DNA from: an uncultured Spartobacteria bacterium
GTDB taxonomy: Bacteria > Verrucomicrobiota > Verrucomicrobiia > Chthoniobacterales > Chthoniobacteraceae
Reading direction: 5' to 3'
Assembly: GCA_903882875.1 (NCBI GenBank)
Contig: CAIRYQ010000129.1
Span: forward strand, 1 to 64,000
Length of the DNA stretch: 64,000 bases
Part shown: piece by piece, positions 33,086-40,588 of the stretch
How the letters are laid out: each line of letters starts with the position of its first letter
How positions within the stretch are numbered: the stretch's first letter is position 1
Translations under genes and position numbers: made by a program
Notes under the pieces: model-generated
Database searches by the model: none
Told to the model about the DNA's origin: nothing
What the model saw: only the letters and a program-made list of their open reading frames with translations

Positions 33086-34731
33086 CAGAATTGAAAGTAG
33101 ATGAACTCCACCTCGCCGCTCGTGCTCGATACGATGGCGAGGATCATAAGCACATAAATGATCCCCCGCACGGGCCACGGCCATGCGCTGTTGTCGGATT
33201 CATCGCCGGAGCGGCGCGCGGCGAATTGCAGCAATGCGAGTGGCAGCGCGTGGATGGCGAACCACAGCGCAGGCTTCAGCCAGTCCACCGCGATATTTGC
33301 TAGCGGTGCCGCGAGCACTTCGCCGATGGCGGGCTTCGACCAACCGATGCCGCTCGTGCCCTGCCAGTGGCCGAATGCCGCGAACCAGTCACCAAGCTGC
33401 GCGAGCGAGCCGCAGCGGAAAACCGCCCAGCCGACGAGCGTGAGCGCGAACATCACGATGGTGCCGAGCAGCACGCGTGGGCGACTTTTTGCCGACTCCA
33501 GCGCATGCAGCGGCGGCACGAGTCGGTAAATGATCAGCAGCGCGCCATGGTATGCGCCCCAGAGGATGAACGTCCAGTTCGCGCCGTGCCACAGGCCGGC
33601 GAGCACCATCGTGAGTCCGAGATTGCGCAGCGTCGCGAAGGTGCCGCCGCGATTTCCGCCGAGCGGAATGTACACGTAGTCGCGGAACCACGACGACAGC
33701 GTGATGTGCCACCGACGCCAGAAATCCGACGGCCCCTGCGCGAAATACGGGAGGCGGAAATTGTGGTTGAGCCGGAAGCCGAGCAGTTGCGCCGAGCCGC
33801 GCGCGATGTCCGTGTAGCCGGAGAAGTCGCCGTAAATCTGCACCGCAAACGCGAGCACGCCGAGCAGCGCCCACGGGCCGTTCAGCGGCGTGTCGGCGGC
33901 GAACGCGTAGTTTGCGAGCAGCGCGCAGTTGTCGCCGACGAAAACCTTTTTGAACAAACCAAACAGCAGCAGACGTCCGCCGCGCTGAAACGCCGTGGGG
34001 TCCCACACGCGCGGCTTTTCAAACTGCGGCATCATCTGGTGGGTGCGCTCGATGGGGCCGGCTACGAGCTGCGGAAAAAATGAGAGGAACGCCGCGAACA
34101 GCGGGAAGTCCGCGACCGATTTTGTCTGCCCGCGATACACGTCAATCGTGTAGCTCATCGCCTGGAATGTGTAGAACGAGATGCCCACCGGCAGCACGAT
34201 GTGCGGCAGCGTCCAGCCGGTCTTCCATCCGAGCGCGGCGAGGATTTGCACGAGCGAGTCGGCGAAGAAATTGAAGTATTTGAAAAAGCCGAGCACGACG
34301 AGATTCGAGCCGAGGCTGAGGAGCAGGAAAGCCTTGCGCCGCCGCTGATCCGGCACGCGCCAGAGCGCCGTGTAGAGACCGCAGAAAAGCACGGGCAGCG
34401 CGATCGCCGGCGCGAGGTGCTGCCAAGCGACATCGTGATTTTGCACGCGTGCGAATTTGCAAAAGAGCATCCACAGCGCGGGCAGCGAGGTCATCACCGC
34501 AACCTGTCGCAGCGGTACGCGGCCCTTTTCCATCGCGAGCGCGGCGTAGAAATCCACGACCGTCGTCGTGAAGTGGAGTGCGAGAAAACGCGCATCCCAC
34601 GCGCCGTAGAAAATGTAACTCGAGACCAGCAGCAGCCATGTGCGACCGCGCCACGGCAGCCGCCAGTAGAGCGCGAACACGCCGATGAGCAGCGCTGCAA
34701 ATTGCCACGAGGTGAAGGACATCGTCGGCAC
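33085..34731 (-). CDS. MBOAT-family O-acyltransferase (AlgI-like)
   Basis: 548 residues with about a dozen membrane helices. MBOAT family marks: WLLLVSSYIFYGAWD near the N-terminus, GISFYTFQAMSYTIDVYRG, QLVAGPIERTHQMMPQF, YGDFSGYTDIARGSAQLLGF and the catalytic-His block TMVLAGLWHGANWTFILWG. AlgI-like proteins provide acyl (usually acetyl) groups for periplasmic O-acylation of exopolysaccharide or wall polymers. Translation is coupled to the downstream SGNH gene by a TGATG overlap. Confidence 0.93.
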   Translation of the reverse strand: MPTMSFTSWQFAALLIGVFALYWRLPWRGRTWLLLVSSYIFYGAWDARFLALHFTTTVVDFYAALAMEKGRVPLRQVAVMTSLPALWMLFCKFARVQNHDVAWQHLAPAIALPVLFCGLYTALWRVPDQRRRKAFLLLSLGSNLVVLGFFKYFNFFADSLVQILAALGWKTGWTLPHIVLPVGISFYTFQAMSYTIDVYRGQTKSVADFPLFAAFLSFFPQLVAGPIERTHQMMPQFEKPRVWDPTAFQRGGRLLLFGLFKKVFVGDNCALLANYAFAADTPLNGPWALLGVLAFAVQIYGDFSGYTDIARGSAQLLGFRLNHNFRLPYFAQGPSDFWRRWHITLSSWFRDYVYIPLGGNRGGTFATLRNLGLTMVLAGLWHGANWTFILWGAYHGALLIIYRLVPPLHALESAKSRPRVLLGTIVMFALTLVGWAVFRCGSLAQLGDWFAAFGHWQGTSGIGWSKPAIGEVLAAPLANIAVDWLKPALWFAIHALPLALLQFAARRSGDESDNSAWPWPVRGIIYVLMILAIVSSTSGEVEFIYFQF

Positions 34732-34849
34732 GATGTAGCCGCGCTTGTCAAAGCGCGGGCAAACTTTTTCTCACGGTGATTTTTCCGGGCGCGAAAAATC
34801 AGCCTGCGCTTTCACAAGCGCAGCTACGGGGATGAGTGTCCGCGCCGCC

Positions 34850-36547
34850 TCACTTCAGCGGCAGGTAGAGCTTCGCGATGTATTCGTTCGCGACCCTGCT
34901 CCACTCGAAACGCACGGCCTTCGCATTCGCGACGATTTTTGCCCAGCCCTCGGCATCGGAGAGTTTCATCGCCACGGCCTTGCGCACGGCGGCGGCGAAG
35001 CGGTCCGCCTTTTCCACGAGGCTCTCGCCGGAAAAAAGGAAGCCGTCCGTGCCGTCGCGGATCGTGTCCTTCAGCCCCCCGGTCGCATGCGCGACGACCA
35101 CCTGGCCGTCGCGCATCGCGAGCATCTGCGCGATGCCGCACGGCTCGAAGCTCGATGGCATGAGGAAGATGTCGCCGCTCGCGTAGAGCGCGTCGGCGAT
35201 GGGCGCGGCGAAGCCGTTGATGAAAATGAGATTCGTGTGGCGCACGGCGAGCCCGGTGAGGAAGTCCTCGATGTCGTGATCGCCGGAACTGATCATCACG
35301 AGCACGCCCTTGTCGCCGAGGTCGCGCAGGATCTGTTCGAGCGCAGACACGCCGCTTTTTCCCGCGACGGACTCGCTCACGGGCGTGCGCATGAGGTCCA
35401 CCTTCTGGCTCGCGGCGCGCGTCACGCAGGTGAGCAGGAGCTTGTCCGCCCTCGCGATGAGCGAGGGATCGAGAAGCCGCGCGAGCACGGTGATGTGCGG
35501 GAGCCAGCGGCGCTTTTCATCCGGCGCAGACTGGAAGAGCGACGGGAGCAAATCGCGCACATTTCCGAAAAGCTGCGCGGCATCGAGCTTCGGCGGCACG
35601 CGGCCGGCGGGATATTCGCAGCCGTTCAGGATGCCGTGCAGACGGCCCGCGGCAGCGGCGTTGCGCATGTCCTGGTCGAGACCCTCGCCACCGCAGCGGC
35701 CGGTCGCGAGATCGTTCGGCAGCAGCACTTCCTGCGCGTAGGTCGGCGAGACGACATGCACGGCGTCCGCGAGGCGGATCGCGGCAAGCATCGGATTGAA
35801 GCACGCGGGCCAGCGCGGATCGCGGAGCACGGAATCGCGGTGCGGCGCGACGGTGCCGCGGCTCCATTCCACGCCTTCGAGATCGGGGAACCACGCCTGC
35901 AACGACGAGTCGTCGCCAGTGAGCGGACGCACACCCTGGTATGCGAGATTGTGAATGGTGAACGCGGTGCGGATGCCGCGGAGAAATGCGAAGTCGGGAT
36001 GGAATTCGCGCACCGCAAACAGGAATCCCGTCTGCCAGTCGTGCAGGTGCAGGCAGTCCACCTTGCCGAATGCGCCCGCGCGGATCGCATCGCCCGCGAT
36101 GCGGCAGAAGTGCGCGAATTTCGTCGCATCCGTCGCGAACGGACGGTCCGCCGAATCAGCGACGTAGATCGCCTGCGAGCGGAGCAGCGGGTGATCCACC
36201 ACGACGTTGCGCACGCCTGCGGAAGCCGCGCCCGGTTTTGCCGGACAGTCGTACAGCACAGGCACCGCACCCGCGTGGCTCGGGAGCGGCGGCGCATTCT
36301 GGCACTTCGCTGCGCCCGGCGCCGTGTGCAGGTAGCCGTACGACGGCGTGAGCACGATCACCTCGCAGCCCGCCGCGGCGAGCGCGCGCGGCGCATCGCG
36401 CACGACATCGGCGACGCCGCCGACCTTGCACCGCGGGATTGCGTCGTTCTCGGCAGCGATCATCAGGATGCGCAGCGGCGGCACGGTCTTCGCGGGCGCG
36501 GGCTGCGGCACGGGCGCTCTCTTTTTTCCAGCGACGGATTTTTTCAT
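34850..36547 (-). CDS. glgA: Glycogen synthase-like GT5 glycosyltransferase
   Basis: 565 residues from the ATG at 36547 (MKKSVAGKKRAPVPQPAP). The nucleotide-sugar loop is CKVGGVADVV (KxGG), followed by the GT5 landmarks CLHLHDWQTGF and TAFTIHNLAYQGV, and in the C-terminal domain DIFLMPSSFEPCGIAQMLAM with the Glu-x7-Glu-like catalytic block. It would extend alpha-1,4-glucan from ADP- or UDP-glucose. About 90 residues longer than typical GlgA, partly from the basic Pro-rich N-terminus. The frame is open to 37549, but that part lies antisense to the next gene and is rejected. Confidence 0.85.
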   Translation of the reverse strand: MKKSVAGKKRAPVPQPAPAKTVPPLRILMIAAENDAIPRCKVGGVADVVRDAPRALAAAGCEVIVLTPSYGYLHTAPGAAKCQNAPPLPSHAGAVPVLYDCPAKPGAASAGVRNVVVDHPLLRSQAIYVADSADRPFATDATKFAHFCRIAGDAIRAGAFGKVDCLHLHDWQTGFLFAVREFHPDFAFLRGIRTAFTIHNLAYQGVRPLTGDDSSLQAWFPDLEGVEWSRGTVAPHRDSVLRDPRWPACFNPMLAAIRLADAVHVVSPTYAQEVLLPNDLATGRCGGEGLDQDMRNAAAAGRLHGILNGCEYPAGRVPPKLDAAQLFGNVRDLLPSLFQSAPDEKRRWLPHITVLARLLDPSLIARADKLLLTCVTRAASQKVDLMRTPVSESVAGKSGVSALEQILRDLGDKGVLVMISSGDHDIEDFLTGLAVRHTNLIFINGFAAPIADALYASGDIFLMPSSFEPCGIAQMLAMRDGQVVVAHATGGLKDTIRDGTDGFLFSGESLVEKADRFAAAVRKAVAMKLSDAEGWAKIVANAKAVRFEWSRVANEYIAKLYLPLK

Positions 36548-36673
36548 TTCACGCACATCCTGCCGCGTCGTGGCCGCAGGCTCAATGCGATTGATGGCCT
36601 CCCCGGAAATCCGCGGGCCACGTGCAGCCTGCGCAGTTGGCAAGCGTGGCGCGTGTGCTAGGAACTGCGGGCC

Positions 36674-37423
36674 ATGCTCCGCGCTGCCGCCATTTTTCTC
36701 GCACTCGCGTCGTCGCTGATCGCGCGTGAATTCGATCCGCGGCGCGACGTGTTCGCGTTCTCGAACGACACGGTGATGAACTACACGGTGACGCACGACG
36801 GGCGGCTCCACATCGGGGGGAAAAAGGGGAAGTCCGACCGGCCCACGCACTGCTGCTTCCTGTTCACGCGGTCGGCGATGCAGTTTTGGAAATTCGCGCG
36901 CTTCGAGCCGAAGCAGCCCAGGCTCACCGACGAGGAATACCGCACGCGCATCCGCACGCTCTTCCGCATTTCGCCGTGGTCGGAACGCAGCGGGCGCATC
37001 GCCTTTCCCGGCTACGCGGACCTGTGGTCGTTTTCGCGAGAGCACGAGAAACTCCTGCGCGCCGATCTCGGGAGCTGGCTGCTCACGTATCTGCGCGTGG
37101 GCAACTGGCGCACGATGAATCCGATCATGCGCCCGATGCAGCGGCATTTTGCGGAGCAGCTTTTTGCAAAGGTGAGCGCGGGCGAGGTGCGCGCGATGTA
37201 TCTCGCGAAACTCCCGCACATGAACCACGTCGTGCTCGTGTATCACGCCGAACGGCTGCCGGGCGGCGGGATGCGCTTCCATGTGTACGACGCGAATTAC
37301 GCGGGCGATTGGAAACGGCTCGACTACGTGCCGGGCAGCAATCTGTTCGACTTTGAAAAATGCTTCTACTGGCCCGGCGGCGAACTGCGCGCCTTTCCTG
37401 TGTATGACCGGCCGCTGCACTAG
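36674..37423 (+). CDS. Secreted protein with possible papain-like Cys/His/Asn arrangement
   Basis: 249 residues with a signal peptide (MLRAAAIFLALASSLIA). I do not recognise a named family. THCCFLFTRSAMQFWKFARF (Cys60/Cys61), MNHVVLVYH (His186) and FHVYDANY (Asp207/Asn209) occur in the order Cys, His, Asp/Asn typical of papain-fold peptidases or amidases, where VYDxN often follows the His strand. That is suggestive only. Divergent from glgA across 126 bp. Confidence 0.6.
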   Translation: MLRAAAIFLALASSLIAREFDPRRDVFAFSNDTVMNYTVTHDGRLHIGGKKGKSDRPTHCCFLFTRSAMQFWKFARFEPKQPRLTDEEYRTRIRTLFRISPWSERSGRIAFPGYADLWSFSREHEKLLRADLGSWLLTYLRVGNWRTMNPIMRPMQRHFAEQLFAKVSAGEVRAMYLAKLPHMNHVVLVYHAERLPGGGMRFHVYDANYAGDWKRLDYVPGSNLFDFEKCFYWPGGELRAFPVYDRPLH

Positions 37424-37483
37424 GCCCGACCATGCGCTGTTTTGCAGAGAGCCATCATCCGAGCACCAAAGGTGCGAACCAAA

Positions 37484-37629
37484 CCAGCCCAGGGCAACGC
37501 CCTGGGTTCCGGCAACCGATGAAACAAAGCCCTGAAGGGGCGGCACCATTGTCGCGCCCCTTCAGGGCTTTGTTCGTTCCTATGCGCGTTTCCCAGGGCG
37601 GCGCTCGTTCCTCGCTTGCCCTGGGCTGG
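37484..37629. repeat. 146-bp nested palindromic element
   Basis: The core is a perfect 20-bp inverted repeat (37523-37542 with 37555-37574; AAGCCCTGAAGGGGCG arm, 12-nt loop). Outside it, CGCCCTGGG (37498-37506) pairs with CCCAGGGCG (37592-37600), and CCAGCCCAGGGC (37484-37495) pairs with GCCCTGGGCTGG (37618-37629). The left flank also forms its own hairpin (CCCAGGGC/GCCCTGGG). It resembles a dispersed repeat I recall from PVC-group genomes. It occupies the gap before the antiporter gene. Confidence 0.85.
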
Positions 37630-37690
37630 CTTGTGGACTGGCCTTTGGCCCTTGATACGCTCGCATTACGCATAGCAACGCTCTGAATTC

Positions 37691-38983
37691 ATGATCCTCG
37701 CCTCCGCACCCGCCGCATCGTCTCCGCCCTGGCTCATCGCGCCGTTTGCGCTGCTGCTGCTCTGCATCGCGCTCGGGCCGATCGCGTTTTCGCACTTCTG
37801 GCACCGGCGGTATCCGGTCATCGCGGTCGCGCTCGCGGCGGTCAGCGCGGCGTGCCAGGTTTTCACCGGCGGGACTTTTGCTCCGCTGCTGCACGCGCTG
37901 GAGGAATACGCGGGGTTCATCGCGCTCATCGCATCGCTCTACATCGTGAGCGGCGGCATTCACATCCGCGTGAAGGGCGAGGCGACGCCGTTCGTGAACT
38001 GCGTCTTCCTCGCCATCGGTGCGGTGCTCGCGAATGTCATCGGCACGACCGGCGCGTCCATGCTGCTCATCCGCCCATGGATTCGGATGAACCGCTACCG
38101 CATCACCGCATTTCACGTCGTCTTCTTCATCTTCGTCGTGAGCAATGTCGGCGGCTGCCTCACGCCCATCGGCGATCCGCCGCTCTACATGGGCTATTTG
38201 AAAGGCGTGCCATTCTGGTGGGTGCTCGCGCACTGCTGGCAGGGCTGGCTCGTCGCAGTCGCGGGACTCATTGCGATCTTCTTCGCGTTCGACCGCGCGA
38301 ATTTCCTCCGCGCGCCGAAAAATGTGCGCGACACCGAGACTGCGCACGAGACGTGGCGCTTCGACGGCCTGCACAATCTCCTCTTCCTCGCCGTGATTCT
38401 CTTCGCCGTGCTCATGCTCCCGCTCGGCTGGCGCGAGGGCGCGATGGCCGCCGCCGCGCTCGGCTCGTGGTTCACGACGAAGCGCGACATTCACCAGTCG
38501 AACGACTTCGGCTGGGAGCCCGTGAAGGAAGTCGCGTGGCTCTTCATCGGCATCTTCATCACGATGACTCCCGCGCTGCACTACCTGCAATCGTCCCCGC
38601 CGCCGCTCACCAGCGCGCACGCCTACTACTGGGCCACCGGCGCGCTCTCCGGCATGCTCGACAATGCGCCGACGTATCTCGCATTCCTCGCCACTGCGCT
38701 CGGGCAGCAGCATCTCGCGATGGAAAATGTCGCGGACATCACCACATTCGCATCGGCGCACGCCGGGACGCTGCAGGCGATTTCACTCGGCGCGGTGTTC
38801 TTCGGCGCGATGACCTACATCGGCAACGGACCGAACTTCATGGTGAAGGCCATCGCCGAGCACGCGAAAGTACACACGCCGTCCTTCCTCGGCTACGTCG
38901 TGCGGTTCGCGCTGCCCATCCTGCTGCCATTCCTCGCGCTCATCGGCATCCTGTTCTTCTCGCGCTGGCACATCTTTGGTTAG
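37691..38983 (+). CDS. Sodium:proton antiporter (NhaD/ArsB-NhaD ion transporter superfamily)
   Basis: 430 residues with about 11-12 membrane helices. NhaD-type marks: IGAVLANVIGTTGASMLLIR, VSNVGGCLTPIGDPPLYMGY (the conserved TPIGDPPL re-entrant loop) and the second half GALSGMLDNAPTYLAFLATA with GAMTYIGNGPNFMVKAIAE. It exchanges sodium for protons across the inner membrane for pH and salt homeostasis. The start follows a palindromic repeat; riboflavin synthase begins 10 bp downstream. Confidence 0.88.
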   Translation: MILASAPAASSPPWLIAPFALLLLCIALGPIAFSHFWHRRYPVIAVALAAVSAACQVFTGGTFAPLLHALEEYAGFIALIASLYIVSGGIHIRVKGEATPFVNCVFLAIGAVLANVIGTTGASMLLIRPWIRMNRYRITAFHVVFFIFVVSNVGGCLTPIGDPPLYMGYLKGVPFWWVLAHCWQGWLVAVAGLIAIFFAFDRANFLRAPKNVRDTETAHETWRFDGLHNLLFLAVILFAVLMLPLGWREGAMAAAALGSWFTTKRDIHQSNDFGWEPVKEVAWLFIGIFITMTPALHYLQSSPPPLTSAHAYYWATGALSGMLDNAPTYLAFLATALGQQHLAMENVADITTFASAHAGTLQAISLGAVFFGAMTYIGNGPNFMVKAIAEHAKVHTPSFLGYVVRFALPILLPFLALIGILFFSRWHIFG

Positions 38984-38992
38984 CATCGCGCC

Positions 38993-39607
38993 ATGTTCAC
39001 CGGACTGGTCATCGAAACAGGCGAGTTGCTCTCGCTCGAACGCACGGGCGCGAGCGCGCGCCTCACGCTGCGTGCGCCCACCGTCGGCCCGCGCGCCGAA
39101 ATCGGTGACAGCGTCGCGGTGAACGGCTGCTGCCTCACCGTGACCGTGCGCGACGGCGAGAAGCTCAGCTTTGACCTCCTCGCGGAAACGCTGCGCGTCA
39201 CAAATCTCGGCGAACTCGCCAGCGGCTCGCGCGTGAACCTCGAACCCGCGCTCGGCGCGGGCGCGAAGCTCGGCGGGCATTTCGTGCAGGGGCATGTGGA
39301 CACCACGGCGGAGGTGCTCGACTTCTCGCCGCACGGCTCGGACTTCCGGCTGGAGATCGCCCTGCCCGCGGATGTCGCGCAATACGTCGCTCACAAGGGC
39401 AGCATCGCCGTGGACGGCATCAGCCTCACCGTCGCGGAAGTCCGCGATGGAAAGGGCGGCGGCGCCGGGAGCTTCGTGTGCTGGATCATCCCGCACACCC
39501 GCGCGGTCACGAACCTCGCCACGCGGCAAAAGGGCGAGCGCGTGAACCTCGAATTCGACCTGCTCGCGAAATACGTCGAGCGCATCGTGGCGAGGAAAAG
39601 GGAATGA
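38993..39607 (+). CDS. ribE: Riboflavin synthase alpha subunit
   Basis: 204 residues with two similar lumazine-binding halves: MFTGLVIETGELLSLERTGA with GDSVAVNGCCLTVT, and GGHFVQGHVDTTAEVLDFSP with GSIAVDGISLTVAEV. It dismutates two 6,7-dimethyl-8-ribityllumazine molecules to riboflavin. Full length for the family. It follows the antiporter by 10 bp and overlaps the next small gene by ATGA, so it lies in a compact four-gene run. Confidence 0.93.
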   Translation: MFTGLVIETGELLSLERTGASARLTLRAPTVGPRAEIGDSVAVNGCCLTVTVRDGEKLSFDLLAETLRVTNLGELASGSRVNLEPALGAGAKLGGHFVQGHVDTTAEVLDFSPHGSDFRLEIALPADVAQYVAHKGSIAVDGISLTVAEVRDGKGGGAGSFVCWIIPHTRAVTNLATRQKGERVNLEFDLLAKYVERIVARKRE

Positions 39608-39825
39608 TGCTGGCGCTTCGCATATTCTGGGCATCCGCGGCGTTTAGCTTTTTCGTGCTCGGCCGGATTCCATTCATCATCGCAAGTCTGAATGGCGGAA
39701 CTGACGAAGCGACTTGCGTCATTCTTGAACTGCTGTTTGTGGCTTACCTCATCCTGTGGATCCTTTTCGGAAAATGGTGGATTCGCCACACCATCGGATG
39801 CTTCAAACGAGAGCAGAAACAGTGA
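39604..39825 (+). CDS. Small two-helix membrane protein, unknown
   Basis: 73 residues from the ATG at 39604 that overlaps the riboflavin synthase stop (ATGA). Two hydrophobic segments (RIFWASAAFSFFVLG and VILELLFVAYLILWILFG) and a basic C-terminus (TIGCFKREQKQ). Its own stop overlaps the next start (TGATG). Tight coupling on both sides supports expression. No function recognised. Confidence 0.6.
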   Translation: MMLALRIFWASAAFSFFVLGRIPFIIASLNGGTDEATCVILELLFVAYLILWILFGKWWIRHTIGCFKREQKQ

Positions 39826-40271
39826 TGTCAATCCGCCCCATCACCGCCGCCGACACCATCGCCGTGCGCTGGCCCATCCTGCGCCCCGGCTTCCCGCGCG
39901 AGACGGCGGTCTTCGATGGCGACGATGCGCCGGGCACGCTGCACTTCGGAGGATTCGACGGGGAGCGGCTCGTCGGCGTCGCCTCCATTTACCTCGTGCC
40001 ATTTCCCGCGCAGCCGGACGTGTCGCCCGCCTACCAGCTCCGCGGCATGGCCACGCTACCGGAGGTGCGCGGCGCGGGCTTTGGCAAGGCCCTGCTTGAT
40101 GCCTGCGTCGCCGCCGCGCGGGAACACGGCGCGGGGCTGCTCTGGTGCAATGCGCGGACGAGCGCGATGCCGTTTTACGAGAAGAACGGCTGGCAGACCG
40201 TGGGCGAGGAGTTCGACATCCCGACCGTCGGCCCGCACTTCCGGATGGTTGTCCCGCTCGTGGACGGATAG
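39825..40271 (+). CDS. GNAT-family N-acetyltransferase
   Basis: 148 residues from the ATG at 39825, overlapping the upstream stop as TGATG. Motif A: QLRGMATLPEVRGAGFGKAL (acetyl-CoA loop RGAGFG), then GLLWCNARTSAMPFYEKNGW and TVGPHFRMVVPL. The pattern matches small predicted GNAT enzymes such as YitI/ElaA-like ones. A 21-bp minisatellite begins 43 bp after its stop. Confidence 0.85.
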   Translation: MSIRPITAADTIAVRWPILRPGFPRETAVFDGDDAPGTLHFGGFDGERLVGVASIYLVPFPAQPDVSPAYQLRGMATLPEVRGAGFGKALLDACVAAAREHGAGLLWCNARTSAMPFYEKNGWQTVGEEFDIPTVGPHFRMVVPLVDG

Positions 40272-40314
40272 CGGCCCAAGGTGGGGCTGATTGCGAAAAG
40301 CGCGAAAAGCCTCG

Positions 40315-40566
40315 GGCCGATTGCCAAAAGCCACAGGCCGATTGCCAAAAGCCTCGGGCCGATTGCCAAAAGCCTCAGGCCGATTGCCAAAAGCCACAGG
40401 CCGATTGCCAATAGCCTCAGGCCGATTGCCAAAAGCCACAGGCCGATTGCCAATAGCCACGGGCCGATTGCCAATAGCCACGGGCCGATTGCCAATGGCC
40501 ACAGGCCGATTGCCAAAAGCCTCAGGCCGATTGCCAATAGCCTCAGGCCGATTGCCAAAAGCCATG
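40315..40566. repeat. Minisatellite: twelve 21-bp units between convergent genes
   Basis: Twelve complete head-to-tail units of GGCCGATTGCCAAAAGCCACA, with variation limited to AAAA/AATA/AATG and the last four bases (CACA, CACG, CTCA, CTCG, CATG). Degenerate units flank both ends (from about 40286 and to about 40585). The period is a multiple of three, so several frames stay open; these are artefacts. This fills nearly all of the 317-bp gene-free gap. Low divergence suggests recent expansion and possible copy-number polymorphism. Confidence 0.95.
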
Positions 40567-40588
40567 AGCGGATTGGGCAAACGGCAAC

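Noticed and set aside
36548-37549. An N-terminal extension of glycogen synthase of more than 330 residues
   Set aside because: It lies antisense to the secreted protein gene at 36674-37423 and shows no protein-like features; the GT5 domain begins after the ATG at 36547.
40315-40566. Regular 21-bp repeats as a CRISPR array
   Set aside because: Units are directly adjacent without unique spacers, and there is no cas gene. It is a minisatellite.
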